64,000 bases of DNA from Yoonia sediminilitoris (GCF_003058085.1 NZ_QBUD01000001.1:744001-808000), one strand, 5' to 3'; counted from the stretch's first letter, positions 45,342-53,724 are shown. Numbers and translations are program-made. Notes: a model not told the origin generated them from the sequence alone.

Positions 45342-45388
45342 AAATCTTCTCGAAGATTTTGGGCGTCAAATTTTTCTAGAAAAATTTG
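45341..45388 (+). repeat. Double hairpin with a 22-bp palindrome
   Basis: AAAATCTTC and GAAGATTTT flank two bases at 45341-45360. Seven bases later comes a perfect 22-base palindrome (CAAATTTTTCT/AGAAAAATTTG, 45367-45388). The double structure starts at the last base of the PIN gene stop and ends one base before the stop of the convergent M48 gene. It could terminate both transcripts, or be a member of the AT-rich palindromic repeats seen between genes in Rhodobacterales. Confidence 0.6.
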
Positions 45389-46075
45389 TCACTCCACCAC
45401 CCATTTCGCTTCATTTGCTTCTATTGCAGCGATACGTTGTGCCGTTTTTGGATGGCTCAGCATCCATGCTGGTGTCGCGGCCCCGTTGGCGCCGGTCAGT
45501 GTTTCAAGTTTCGCAAAAAGTGATTTTTGCGGGCCGGTGCCAATGCCCGCCTTCACAAGTAGTGCGGATGCATAGGCGTCTGCCTCAAACTCGTCCTTGC
45601 GCGACAGACCTGCAGCCACGAGACGCATCAAAATATTGGCTACCCAGATGCCCACACCGGGCAGAAACCTGTTCAGGATCATGGCCAAAGCCGTCCGCAT
45701 CGCGTTCTGGCCGGAAAAATCGATCATGCGCCGCCGGGAATGGCCCAGAGCCACATGCCCAAGTTCGTGGGCGATGACGCTGGCCAGTTCCTCTGACGTG
45801 ACTTCGCCATTGCGGTATTTGTTGAAAAAACCGCGCGTGATGAAGATGCGACCGTCCGGGGCCGCCAGACCGTTGACCGGCTCGATCTCGTAAATATGCA
45901 CCTTGATCCGAGCGATATCCAACGCAGCTGCCATACGCTCGGTCAGCACCTTCAGAATCGGGTCAGCAAGTTCCGTCGATTGCGCATCCAATTCCTTGGC
46001 CGTGCGCCACATGGAAAATCGATACATGACAAGGCCGTATAATACGGCCAACAAGATGGGGGCCAGTTTGATCAT
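45389..46075 (-). CDS. M48-family zinc metalloprotease
   Basis: A 228-residue membrane-associated protease. The N-terminal hydrophobic segment (residues 2-18) may be an uncleaved anchor. The zinc motif is A-H-E-L-G-H-V-A-L-G-H-S (HExxH), and the third ligand Glu is in D-E-F-E-A-D-A-Y-A. P-D-G-R-I-F-I-T-R-G-F is the conserved strand before it. Length is shorter than HtpX, and it is closer to Oma1/BepA-like small M48 proteins. The gene lies 40 bases downstream of the VWA gene, in the same direction. Confidence 0.88.
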   Translation of the reverse strand: MIKLAPILLAVLYGLVMYRFSMWRTAKELDAQSTELADPILKVLTERMAAALDIARIKVHIYEIEPVNGLAAPDGRIFITRGFFNKYRNGEVTSEELASVIAHELGHVALGHSRRRMIDFSGQNAMRTALAMILNRFLPGVGIWVANILMRLVAAGLSRKDEFEADAYASALLVKAGIGTGPQKSLFAKLETLTGANGAATPAWMLSHPKTAQRIAAIEANEAKWVVE

Positions 46076-46115
46076 ATCTTTGATATGGGGCGTTTGGCAG
46101 GCCGCGCAAGTCGGC

Positions 46116-47303
46116 TCATCTGCCTAAGGCTTTCATGCCTGCCTCAATCCCTGACAGTGTCATTGGCACCATCCGGTCAGGGCCAAAGATTTGCCGGATC
46201 ATTTGGATCGATTGGGTATATGGCCAGTAGCGTTCCTCAAGCGGATTGATCCATAAATGGCCGGGCCATTGATCGCGGGCGCGGGACAGCCATGTTTCGC
46301 CGGATTCCTCGTTCCAATGTTCGTTTGCGCCACCTTTGTAGGCAATCTCGTAGGGGGACATGCTGGCATCGCCGACAAAGATGCATTTGTAGTCCGGACC
46401 ATAGGTGCGCAGGATCTCCCATGTCGGGGTCTGCGCGTCCCAGCGGCGGCGGTTGTCGCGCCAGACGCCTTCGTAAAGGCAGTTGTGAAAGTAGAAATGC
46501 TCAAAATGCTTGAATTCGGATTTGGCGGCGCTGAACAGTTCTTCGACCACTTTGATATGCGGGTCCATTGAGCCGCCGATATCAAGGAACAAAAGCACCT
46601 TGACCGCATTCCGCCTTTCCGGTCGGGTCTGCACATCCAGATAGCCGTGTTCTGCCGTTGCACGGATCGTTCCGTTAAGATCAAGTTCGTCCGCGGCACC
46701 GTCGCGGGCCCAGCGGCGTAGTCTTTTCAGGGCAACCTTGATGTTGCGCGTGCCCAATTCAACTGTGTCATCAAGGTTCTTGAATTCGCGCTTGTCCCAG
46801 ACTTTGACTGCGCGTTGATGGCGGCTTTCCGTCTGGCCGATGCGCACGCCTTCGGGGTTATAACCGTAGGCGCCAAAGGGGGATGTGCCGGCTGTGCCGA
46901 CCCATTTGTTGCCGCCCTGATGGCGTCCCTTTTGTTCCTCAAGCCGTTTCTTCAGCGTTTCCATTAGTTTGTCAAAGCCGCCCATGGCTTCGATTTCGGC
47001 CTTTTCGGCGTCGCTGAGATGTTTTTCGGCCAGCTTTTCCAGCCAGTCGGCGGGGATATCAACGGCGTTCAAGACCGCCTCTGCCGGGATTTCATCCAGG
47101 CCCTGAAAGGTCGCTGCAAAGGCGCGGTCGAACTTGTCCAGATGTCTTTCATCCTTGACCATGATCGTGCGGCCAAGAAAATAGAATGCTTCGATATCGT
47201 AGGTCGCAAGCCCCGCTTTCATGCCCTCCAGAAACGACAGAAATTCACGCAGTGATACAGGCACCCCGGCTTTGCGCAGATTGTCGAAGAAGGGCAGAAA
47301 CAT
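46116..47303 (-). CDS. VWA-domain (CoxE-like) protein
   Basis: A 395-residue cytoplasmic protein. The N-terminal helical part has G-V-P-V-S-L-R-E-F-L-S-F-L-E-G-M-K-A-G, and a Gly-rich linker carries G-N-K-W-V-G-T-A-G-T-S-P-F-G-A-Y-G-Y-N-P-E-G. The C-terminal VWA domain has a MIDAS-like site with L-F-L-D-I-G-G-S-M-D, where the second position is Gly instead of Ser. CoxE-type VWA proteins work with MoxR ATPases to activate metal or cofactor enzymes, and a MoxR gene lies 2.4 kb away. A 56-residue membrane-protein gene ends directly before its start codon. Confidence 0.88.
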   Translation of the reverse strand: MFLPFFDNLRKAGVPVSLREFLSFLEGMKAGLATYDIEAFYFLGRTIMVKDERHLDKFDRAFAATFQGLDEIPAEAVLNAVDIPADWLEKLAEKHLSDAEKAEIEAMGGFDKLMETLKKRLEEQKGRHQGGNKWVGTAGTSPFGAYGYNPEGVRIGQTESRHQRAVKVWDKREFKNLDDTVELGTRNIKVALKRLRRWARDGAADELDLNGTIRATAEHGYLDVQTRPERRNAVKVLLFLDIGGSMDPHIKVVEELFSAAKSEFKHFEHFYFHNCLYEGVWRDNRRRWDAQTPTWEILRTYGPDYKCIFVGDASMSPYEIAYKGGANEHWNEESGETWLSRARDQWPGHLWINPLEERYWPYTQSIQMIRQIFGPDRMVPMTLSGIEAGMKALGR

Positions 47304-47474
47304 CTAGACGTAGCTACGTTCGATAAAGATCAGGATGAACAGGCCGACCAGCCCAAAGATGATTGCAAAGGCCGCCGCCCATTGCAAAAGGTCAAACAGT
47401 TTGCCGCCACGCATCTTTGCACGGACAGCCCCCAGGACTGCACCAAACAACAGACCGGCGAGTGGATAGATCAT
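47304..47474 (-). CDS. 56-residue two-span membrane protein
   Basis: An open frame that encodes M-I-Y-P-L-A-G-L-L-F-G-A-V-L-G-A-V-R-A-K and continues L-Q-W-A-A-A-F-A-I-I-F-G-L-V-G-L-F to the end I-E-R-S-Y-V. Two hydrophobic segments (3-16 and 30-50) are joined by a basic loop R-A-K-M-R-G-G-K, suggesting a hairpin with both ends outside. Its stop codon TAG abuts the VWA start (TAGATG), so the two are almost certainly co-translated. I recall such apolar short proteins upstream of this VWA gene in related genomes. Function unknown. Confidence 0.75.
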   Translation of the reverse strand: MIYPLAGLLFGAVLGAVRAKMRGGKLFDLLQWAAAFAIIFGLVGLFILIFIERSYV

Positions 47475-47485
47475 GTGGAAAACCT

Positions 47486-48832
47486 TTAGTTTGTGCCTGT
47501 TTGCGGCGGCAGGGACGCTATTTCGTTCAGCCGGTCAATGACGGCTTCCCGACTGCCGAACCCATATAGCGCCCACCCGAGGCTGTCCAGTCGGACCGCC
47601 ATAGCTGCGTCAGTTTCGCCCTTCAGATCAAGGGCTTCAGCCTGAAACATCATCAACAGCGATAGCAGAGCCGCGTTCTGGTGGCTGCGGGCAAACGGGA
47701 TGGCCTCTTTGGTGATTGCAATGGTTGCATCGGCATCACCGGATATCAAAGCAAAGGCCGCCAGCTGGACGCCAATATGTGCCGTATGAATGCGGGTGAT
47801 CGGGGTCTGTCGATAGGCCCGTCCGGCGGTGGTGAATGCCCCCAGTGCCAGACTGGCGTCATTGCCCAGTTGCAGACGACCGTAGGCATAGTTGGCGAAT
47901 CCTTCGCGGGTGCCTGTCCAGCCAAGATTGCGTCCGATATCAACGGCTTGCAAGGCGGCTTGCCTGCGGCGCGCCTCGGTTGATCTGTTGCTGAGCGAGG
48001 TTTCGATAGCCTCGATCCATTGCCTTGATGTGCTGGACGGGATGCGCCCGCCAGCGCGCTCTCCGCGCGGGTTGATGCGGGCAAGGATACGGGGCAGGCG
48101 TGCCGCGACTTCACGTTCTTTCATGCCGCTGCGCAATTCCGGCGCATAGAATGCGCGCAGGATCAGCATGTCAAAGCCGGTTAGGACAGCGTGAATATTG
48201 TCGTCGTTAAAGACAGAATCGGGCAGGCGATAAAGGTCGTTGAGCGGGCCAAGAGCCTGTGCCAGTTCTTCGTGCAGACAGTCGCGGATTTCCTGCGGGG
48301 TGCCATCGGACGGCAGGAAAATCGCTGCTGTCTCGCGGGTCTGTAATGTCGCCCAGTCAAGTGTGGGTGTGCCACGCGCGCGGCGCAGTTCCGTCCAACT
48401 TGTGACGCGGGGCACGACAAAACAGGCGGCATTGGGGGCCACCCGCTGCAATGTGCGCGTGGGAACAGGTTCAATCGTGATATTTGCCGTTGCCGATTTG
48501 GTGAGCGTGATGTCGATGCCCGCCTCGGACCGCAGTCGCGACAAGAGCGTTTCAAGATCGACACGCAGGCTTGGGCTGGGCTGACCTGTGACGCGCACGG
48601 TGATTGGTCCTTCGAACCGCGTCAGCCGTGGCAATTCGCGGCCGCTTTCCATGCGAAATGCCAGATCAACGAAATCAAGTGCGATTTCAGAGTTCGGGCG
48701 CGTGGCCGGGCCGGGGCTTTCAGCGGCAAAGGTGCGCATGGCGGGAAACTTCAGCCGGATCGGGTCTGGGCCCTGCGGCACGGTCGCACAGGCCCCTAGC
48801 AACGCCAATGCTATCGGCAAGAGCGCTTTCAT
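47486..48832 (-). CDS. DUF2927-domain lipoprotein
   Basis: A 448-residue protein with a lipoprotein signal (L-P-I-A-L-A-L-L-G-A-C, Cys15). The DUF2927 domain covers about 45-260, with I-A-L-D-F-V-D-L-A-F-R-M-E-S-G and the conserved C-L-H-E-E-L-A-Q-A-L-G-P-L-N-D-L segment followed by P-D-S-V-F-N-D-D-N. The C-terminal half is helical and TPR-like. The HEEL-type segment looks like a protease remnant, but no third ligand is obvious. It overlaps the GNAT gene stop by 4 bases. Function unknown. Confidence 0.85.
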   Translation of the reverse strand: MKALLPIALALLGACATVPQGPDPIRLKFPAMRTFAAESPGPATRPNSEIALDFVDLAFRMESGRELPRLTRFEGPITVRVTGQPSPSLRVDLETLLSRLRSEAGIDITLTKSATANITIEPVPTRTLQRVAPNAACFVVPRVTSWTELRRARGTPTLDWATLQTRETAAIFLPSDGTPQEIRDCLHEELAQALGPLNDLYRLPDSVFNDDNIHAVLTGFDMLILRAFYAPELRSGMKEREVAARLPRILARINPRGERAGGRIPSSTSRQWIEAIETSLSNRSTEARRRQAALQAVDIGRNLGWTGTREGFANYAYGRLQLGNDASLALGAFTTAGRAYRQTPITRIHTAHIGVQLAAFALISGDADATIAITKEAIPFARSHQNAALLSLLMMFQAEALDLKGETDAAMAVRLDSLGWALYGFGSREAVIDRLNEIASLPPQTGTN

Positions 48833-49287
48833 GTCGGGCGCTGATATTTGATGAAGTTTGTGATCTGGCCCACCCGATCGTACAGTTGCCTGCCGGCCAC
48901 GTTATCATCCTGTGTCAGCCAGTAGACATTGGATACGCCCGCATCATCCGCAGCCTGATACACCGCTTCGATCAACTTGCGGCCCACGCCAATGCCCCTC
49001 ACAGCGGGCGCGGCATAAAGGTCCTGCAAATAGCAGACATTTTCGATCCGCCAGCAGTGGCGGTGAAACAGATAGTGGGTCAGCCCGACAGGAACGCCAT
49101 TGCGTTCGGCAATCAATCCACTGAAATCATGATCATCATCGCCAAGCAATCGGGCAAAGGTGCTTGCGTAGACCTCTGCGGGCAAGGTGGTTTTGTAGAA
49201 GGTCAGATACCCCTCCCACAGCTCGCGCCATATGTGTTCGTCGTCCCTGCGCAAAGGCCGGATTATCGTCTGCGCCCCTGAGTCCAT
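48829..49287 (-). CDS. GNAT-family N-acetyltransferase
   Basis: A 152-residue acetyl-CoA-dependent transferase. The N-terminal part reads I-R-P-L-R-R-D-D-E-H-I-W-R-E-L-W-E-G-Y. The acetyl-CoA loop is A-A-P-A-V-R-G-I-G-V-G-R-K-L-I-E (R-x2-G-x-G/A), preceded by the beta strand L-Q-D-L-Y. The acceptor substrate is unknown. It is translationally coupled to the DUF2927 lipoprotein gene. Confidence 0.9.
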   Translation of the reverse strand: MDSGAQTIIRPLRRDDEHIWRELWEGYLTFYKTTLPAEVYASTFARLLGDDDHDFSGLIAERNGVPVGLTHYLFHRHCWRIENVCYLQDLYAAPAVRGIGVGRKLIEAVYQAADDAGVSNVYWLTQDDNVAGRQLYDRVGQITNFIKYQRPT

Positions 49288-49366
49288 TCTTATTGCTCGC
49301 TCTGGTTTTGTTCAGACAATACTGTCCTTGCCCAGTGATACCAGTCAAATAGCGGGGATGTGATAA

Positions 49367-49732
49367 ATGAACTTGAGATGCACATGGGCACTTTTGGTCC
49401 TTTGTGCAGGACCTGCGGCGGCACAACCCTACAGCCAAAGCATGGCCGAATGCGCCGCTTTCTTCAGTTCGTGGCGTTCGTCGATCCAGCGCGAAGAGAA
49501 TCTTGAAAACCTCGAGATCGCCGAAAACCGCTGGCTGAGTGCTGCCTATGCGCAGGCTCAGGCCGAAGGGGTGGAAAAGCCGCAGGCCTACACCGCCGAT
49601 ATATTTGTGGCAAAGCGCGACGAATGGATCGAGAAAGGCGGCATGGCTGCCCTGACGCAGGATTTCAAAGACTGGGCGGCATATTGCCGCAGCTTCGGGC
49701 GCGACCGCGGGATTGATTACGACTTCGACTAA
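49367..49732 (+). CDS. Small exported protein of unknown function
   Basis: A 121-residue protein with a signal peptide (L-L-V-L-C-A-G-P-A-A-A, cleavage after A-A-A near residue 19). The mature protein is helical and acidic, with S-M-A-E-C-A-A-F-F-S-S-W at the start and W-A-A-Y-C-R-S-F-G-R-D near the end. The two Cys could form a disulfide. Its last 4 bases overlap the end of the convergent MoxR gene. No family recognised. Confidence 0.72.
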   Translation: MNLRCTWALLVLCAGPAAAQPYSQSMAECAAFFSSWRSSIQREENLENLEIAENRWLSAAYAQAQAEGVEKPQAYTADIFVAKRDEWIEKGGMAALTQDFKDWAAYCRSFGRDRGIDYDFD

Positions 49733-50568
49733 CGTCCGCCGCGCGCCATAAACGCCAGCCTTTCGAACAGATGCACGTCCTGTTCGTTCTTCAGCAAGGC
49801 CCCATGCAGTTTCGGCAATGCGTTTGCACCGTCACGCTTGAGGTCTTCTGGGCTCAGATCCTCGGCCAGCAAAAGCTTGAGCCAATCAAGTACCTCCGAG
49901 GTGCTTGGTTTCTTTTTCAGGCCCGCCGTTTCGCGCAATTCGTAAAACTGGGTTAACGCCGTAGTGAGCAGTGCGTCCTTGATCCCCGGATGATGGACAG
50001 CCACGATTTTGCGCATTGTGTCGATGTCGGGAAATCGGATGTAGTGGAAAAAGCAGCGGCGCAGAAACGCGTCGGGCAGTTCCTTTTCATTGTTGGATGT
50101 GATGATGACAATGGGGCGGTGGACGGCTTTGACGGTCTGACCCGTCTCGTAGACATGAAACTCCATCCGGTCGAGTTCTTGCAGCAAATCATTCGGAAAT
50201 TCGATGTCCGCCTTGTCGATCTCGTCAATCAGCAACACCACCTTGCCGTCTGCCCCAAACGCCTGCCACAGTTTGCCCTGCTTGATATAATTGGCTACGT
50301 CGTGCACCCGCTCATCGCCCAACTGGCTGTCGCGCAGGCGGCTGACCGCGTCATATTCATACAGACCCTGCTGTGCTTTGGTTGTCGATTTGATGTGCCA
50401 CTCAATCATCGGTAGCCCCAAAGCAGCGCTGACCTGACGGGCCAATTCGGTCTTTCCGGTGCCCGGTTCGCCTTTGACGAGCAGTGGCCGTTCGAGTGTC
50501 ACGGCAGCATTCACCGCCATGGTCAAATCGTCGGTTGCGACATACGCGTCGGTGCCTGTGAAGTGCAT
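49729..50568 (-). CDS. MoxR-type AAA+ ATPase
   Basis: A 279-residue chaperone-like ATPase. Walker A is G-E-P-G-T-G-K-T-E-L-A, Walker B is L-L-I-D-E-I-D-K-A-D, sensor 1 is I-V-I-I-T-S-N-N-E-K-E-L and the Arg finger region is A-F-L-R-R-C-F-F. MoxR ATPases act with VWA proteins of the CoxE type to insert cofactors or assemble complexes, and such a VWA gene lies at 46116-47303. The split arrangement with lipoprotein, GNAT and small genes in between is unusual, so partnership is an inference. Confidence 0.92.
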   Translation of the reverse strand: MHFTGTDAYVATDDLTMAVNAAVTLERPLLVKGEPGTGKTELARQVSAALGLPMIEWHIKSTTKAQQGLYEYDAVSRLRDSQLGDERVHDVANYIKQGKLWQAFGADGKVVLLIDEIDKADIEFPNDLLQELDRMEFHVYETGQTVKAVHRPIVIITSNNEKELPDAFLRRCFFHYIRFPDIDTMRKIVAVHHPGIKDALLTTALTQFYELRETAGLKKKPSTSEVLDWLKLLLAEDLSPEDLKRDGANALPKLHGALLKNEQDVHLFERLAFMARGGR

Positions 50569-50751
50569 ATTTTTCAGTCCTTTGGCTTTGTTCGCAACCT
50601 AGCAGGACTTCACGGATCATCAACAGGTCGAAAACGAACTAAATCGGGGGGTGACAGTGAGTAATTGAGAGGTTAAACCCCGCGACACAAGGGGATTACG
50701 ATGCGGTTTGGGGGAACCTCACGTCGCGTTGGAGGTCAAAAGGGTATGACG

Positions 50752-51174
50752 ATGAAAGCCGAAGTTTTTTTGCCAGATGATTATCGCCCGGTTGAGAGCG
50801 AACCATTCATGAACGAGCGCCAGACAGAATATTTCAGGCGAAAGCTGATGAACTGGCGGTCAGAACTTCTTGAGGGTAGCCGCGACACTGTCGCCGGCAT
50901 GAAAGACCAGACCCGCAATATACCTGACGTTGCAGACCGTGCCTCTGAAGAAACCGACCGGTCGCTGGAATTGCGCACACGTGACCGTCAGCGCAAACTT
51001 GTGAGCAAGATCGACGCGGCGCTACGCCGTATTGAAGAAGGCGAATATGGTTATTGTGACATGACGGGTGAGCCTATCTCGCTCAAGCGGCTTGACGCAC
51101 GGCCGATCGCCACGCTGAGCCTTGAGGCGCAAGAACGCCACGAACGCCGCGAGAAGGTCCATCGCGACGACTGA
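50752..51174 (+). CDS. dksA: RNA polymerase-binding factor DksA, one-cysteine form
   Basis: A 140-residue DksA that enters the polymerase secondary channel and modulates rRNA and amino-acid promoters with ppGpp. The coiled-coil tip has V-A-D-R-A-S-E-E-T-D, matching the D-x2-D-x-A tip of E. coli DksA. The C-terminal zinc-finger region keeps only one of four Cys (Y-C-D-M-T-G-E-P, with Thr, Ser and Ala elsewhere), so it probably binds no zinc. That form is known from Rhodobacter sphaeroides. The start at 50752 has AAGGG with good spacing, and the in-frame upstream codons look untranslated. Confidence 0.93.
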   Translation: MKAEVFLPDDYRPVESEPFMNERQTEYFRRKLMNWRSELLEGSRDTVAGMKDQTRNIPDVADRASEETDRSLELRTRDRQRKLVSKIDAALRRIEEGEYGYCDMTGEPISLKRLDARPIATLSLEAQERHERREKVHRDD

Positions 51175-52315
51175 TCATAACGCGGGGCGCGACATTGCCA
51201 TCATTGGCGGCGGGATTGGCGGGCTGACAGCTGCGCTGGCCTTTGCGCGCAGCGATGCACATGTCACTGTCTACGAGCAGGCTCCTGCGTTGACGGAAGT
51301 CGGTGCAGGGCTTCAGATAACCCCAAACGCCGCACGTGCACTTAACAAGCTGGACCTGACCGGTGCGATGGGTGTGACCGGACTGCAAGCGGATGCTGTT
51401 CTGCCGATGGACGGGATCACCGGCGAACAGATCGCCCGGTTTGATCTGGGCCAGCAATCGCCACCTTACCGCTTCTTTCACCGGGCCGCCCTGATCGACC
51501 TTCTGGCCCGCGCCTGCGATGCGCAAGGTGTCACGGTCCGCCTGAATTGCCGTATTGAGCAGTTCCATGACGATGGCTTTGTTGTGAGAGGGCAGGACAT
51601 CCGGCCAGATTTGATTGTCGGCGCGGATGGGCTGCGTTCGGAGGTGCGTAGTCAGATCCTGCCTCCGCGCGATCCGTTTTTCACGGGGCAGGTGGCATGG
51701 CGCGCGATGGTCAAGCTGCCTGACATGGCACCGGTCGCCCGCATCTGGATGCTGCCCGGTCGCCACGTGGTGACTTATCCGCTGCCCAATGGGCGGGTGA
51801 ATATCGTCGCGGTGCAGGAACGCGATGATTGGGCCGCCGAGGGCTGGCATCACAAGGACGCCCCCGACAATCTGCGCGCCGCTTTTGCAGATGCGGCGCC
51901 GGAACTGCAAGCCATTCTGGATGCGGTCGATCAGGTGTTTCTGTGGGGGCTGTTCCGCCATCCGGTTGCCGCAAGATGGCACAGTGGCCGCTTTGTGCTC
52001 TTGGGCGATGCGGCCCATCCGACCCTGCCGTTTCTTGCACAGGGAGCCAATCTGGCGATTGAAGATGCCTATGTGCTGGCCCGGTCTTGTGGCGAAAAGG
52101 CTGATATCAGCGACGGTTTGCAAACCTACCAATCCGCACGCCAGCCCCGCGTCATTCGGGCGATCAATGCGGCAAATTCAAACGCAAAAAGCTATCACCT
52201 CTCTGGGGTGAAGCGCAAAGTGGCCCATACAGCGCTGCGCACGATGGGGCGTATTGCTCCTGATGCGTTTCTGGGGCGCATGTCATGGCTTTATGATCAT
52301 GATGTGACAGGCTGA
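51122..52315 (+). CDS. FAD-dependent aromatic monooxygenase
   Basis: A class A flavoprotein monooxygenase, up to 397 residues. The FAD-binding G-G-G-I-G-G-L-T-A-A-L-A is near residue 29, with V-Y-E-Q-A. D-L-I-V-G-A-D-G-L-R-S-E-V-R is the central DG motif, and L-L-G-D-A-A-H-P-T-L-P-F-L-A-Q-G-A-N-L-A the C-terminal GD motif. It resembles salicylate and 3-hydroxybenzoate hydroxylases, but the substrate is open. The only in-frame start is TTG at 51122, inside dksA by 53 bases. The first 20 or so residues therefore may be wrong. Confidence 0.85.
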   Translation: MRRKNATNAARRSIATTDHNAGRDIAIIGGGIGGLTAALAFARSDAHVTVYEQAPALTEVGAGLQITPNAARALNKLDLTGAMGVTGLQADAVLPMDGITGEQIARFDLGQQSPPYRFFHRAALIDLLARACDAQGVTVRLNCRIEQFHDDGFVVRGQDIRPDLIVGADGLRSEVRSQILPPRDPFFTGQVAWRAMVKLPDMAPVARIWMLPGRHVVTYPLPNGRVNIVAVQERDDWAAEGWHHKDAPDNLRAAFADAAPELQAILDAVDQVFLWGLFRHPVAARWHSGRFVLLGDAAHPTLPFLAQGANLAIEDAYVLARSCGEKADISDGLQTYQSARQPRVIRAINAANSNAKSYHLSGVKRKVAHTALRTMGRIAPDAFLGRMSWLYDHDVTG

Positions 52316-52319
52316 AAGA

Positions 52320-52640
52320 TTACCAGTTCCGGCTGGCCTGATGGGTCACACGTTCCAACACTTCAAGGCTGCGCCAGTCGACCCGGTAGATCTCGTCTTC
52401 GATGTTCATATAGACCCATCCATCGCTGACAGGCGGCAGGCCGTAATAGCGGACATTCATCATCACCGAATATTCGCCGCGTTCAATCACTTCCCCGATC
52501 TTGACTGGCCCGGGTTTTGGGGCGCGCGTCTGCGGGACCGCCACACAGTTGGATCCTGCAACCTTGATCCTGCATTGGGCCTGTGCGGTCAGGGGGAGCG
52601 CGGTCAGCAGAACCGTGCAAAGCAACCGGTGAAGGATCAA
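52320..52640 (-). CDS. Small exported protein, RcnB-like
   Basis: A 106-residue protein with a signal peptide (L-L-C-T-V-L-L-T-A-L-P-L-T-A-Q-A, cleavage near residue 21). The mature part ends Y-Y-G-L-P-P-V-S-D-G-W-V-Y-M-N-I-E-D-E-I-Y-R-V-D, which resembles the small beta-domain of RcnB-type periplasmic proteins (L-P-P..W-V-x3-D..L-V-D). The similarity is weak. Two Cys (C-R-I-K-V-A-G-S-N-C) could pair. It converges with the monooxygenase gene. Confidence 0.65.
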   Translation of the reverse strand: MILHRLLCTVLLTALPLTAQAQCRIKVAGSNCVAVPQTRAPKPGPVKIGEVIERGEYSVMMNVRYYGLPPVSDGWVYMNIEDEIYRVDWRSLEVLERVTHQASRNW

Positions 52641-52659
52641 ATGTCGGCTCCTTTCGGTG

Positions 52660-53460
52660 TCATGCGGCCAGATCGACCCAGACAGGCACGTGGTCAGAGG
52701 GTTTGTCGCGTCCGCGCACTTCGGACTCGATCCAGCAGTTATTAAGCAGATCGGCGCATTGCGGTGTCAGCAGGAAATGGTCGATGCGTATACCGTCGTT
52801 TTTGTTCCATGCTCCGGCCTGATAGTCCCAGAATGAATAATGGCCCGAACCCGCCTCGCAAACGCGGAAAGCTTCGGTCAGGCCCAGATTTTGGATGCGG
52901 CGGAAAGCATCGCGGCTTTCGAGGCGAAACAACGCATCATCGCGCCACGCCTCGGGGCGGGCGGCATCCTCGGTCTGGGGGATGATGTTATAGTCGCCGG
53001 CCATCAGTGCAGGTTCTTCTGCGGCCAGCAGTTCTTGCGCGCGATCGTGCAGCCGTTGCATCCAGCGCAGTTTATAGTCGTATTTGGGGCCCGGTGCCGG
53101 ATTGCCATTGGGCAGGTATAACCCGCAGATGCGGATCGCCTTTTTACCTACAACAGTGGCTTCGATATAGCGCGCTTCATCATCGTCGGCACCTTCGCGT
53201 CCGGCACCTTCCGCGCCGGGCAGGCCGCGGGTGACATCCTCCAGCGGGAGTTTCGACAGGATAGCGACCCCGTTGAACCCCTTTTGCCCGTGGGTTTCGA
53301 CGTTGTAACCTTTATCCTCGAATATTTCGCGCGGAAATCCTTCATCGACCGATTTGATTTCCTGCAAGATCGCGACGTCAGGCTGCTGTTCAACAATCCA
53401 GTCGGTCAGGGCACCAATGCGTGCTTTGATCCCATTGATGTTGAATGTCGCAATTTTCAT
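52660..53460 (-). CDS. xth: Exodeoxyribonuclease III
   Basis: A 266-residue AP endonuclease/3' exonuclease of base-excision repair. Motifs are I-A-T-F-N-I-N-G-I-K-A-R, I-L-Q-E-I-K (metal Glu), Y-L-P-N-G (Asn), L-M-A-G-D-Y-N-I (Asp/Asn), F-W-D-Y, I-R-I-D-H-F-L and the closing S-D-H-V-P-V catalytic His. The start at 53460 gives the standard N-terminus. Confidence 0.95.
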   Translation of the reverse strand: MKIATFNINGIKARIGALTDWIVEQQPDVAILQEIKSVDEGFPREIFEDKGYNVETHGQKGFNGVAILSKLPLEDVTRGLPGAEGAGREGADDDEARYIEATVVGKKAIRICGLYLPNGNPAPGPKYDYKLRWMQRLHDRAQELLAAEEPALMAGDYNIIPQTEDAARPEAWRDDALFRLESRDAFRRIQNLGLTEAFRVCEAGSGHYSFWDYQAGAWNKNDGIRIDHFLLTPQCADLLNNCWIESEVRGRDKPSDHVPVWVDLAA

Positions 53461-53517
53461 AAGGCACCCCCAGCAGTCAGCAAAGGTTTGCCCCAGTGCA
53501 CCTGAATGCACAAGCCA

Positions 53518-53724
53518 TTAGCTGTGTTCGTATTTCGCCCGCTTTTCCGCTCGTGCGGGAATATCGGCCAATGCAGCCGACAGGCCGGGGAAATATGGGC
53601 CCGTGTGCTTGTTCAACACCTGCATCGCACCCGCACGGAAAATCAGGAACTGCACCAGAACCACGGCTGAAAATAGCAGCATTGCGAGTTCACCGCGGGT
53701 GATTTCCAAGATTTGTTCAACCAT
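53518..53724 (-). CDS. Small single-span membrane protein
   Basis: A 68-residue protein with one transmembrane segment (A-M-L-L-F-S-A-V-V-L-V-Q-F-L-I-F, about 15-31) and a soluble basic C-terminus with Y-F-P-G-L-S-A-A-L-A-D. I chose the ATG at 53724, which has GGAG 10 bases upstream; a longer frame to 53760 has no advantage. It lies between xth and another membrane protein gene. Function unknown. Confidence 0.6.
   Translation of the reverse strand: MVEQILEITRGELAMLLFSAVVLVQFLIFRAGAMQVLNKHTGPYFPGLSAALADIPARAEKRAKYEHS

Noticed and set aside
51083..52132. 349-codon frame opposite the FAD monooxygenase
   Set aside because: Antisense to the FAD-binding and GD motifs. It is an artefact of codon bias.
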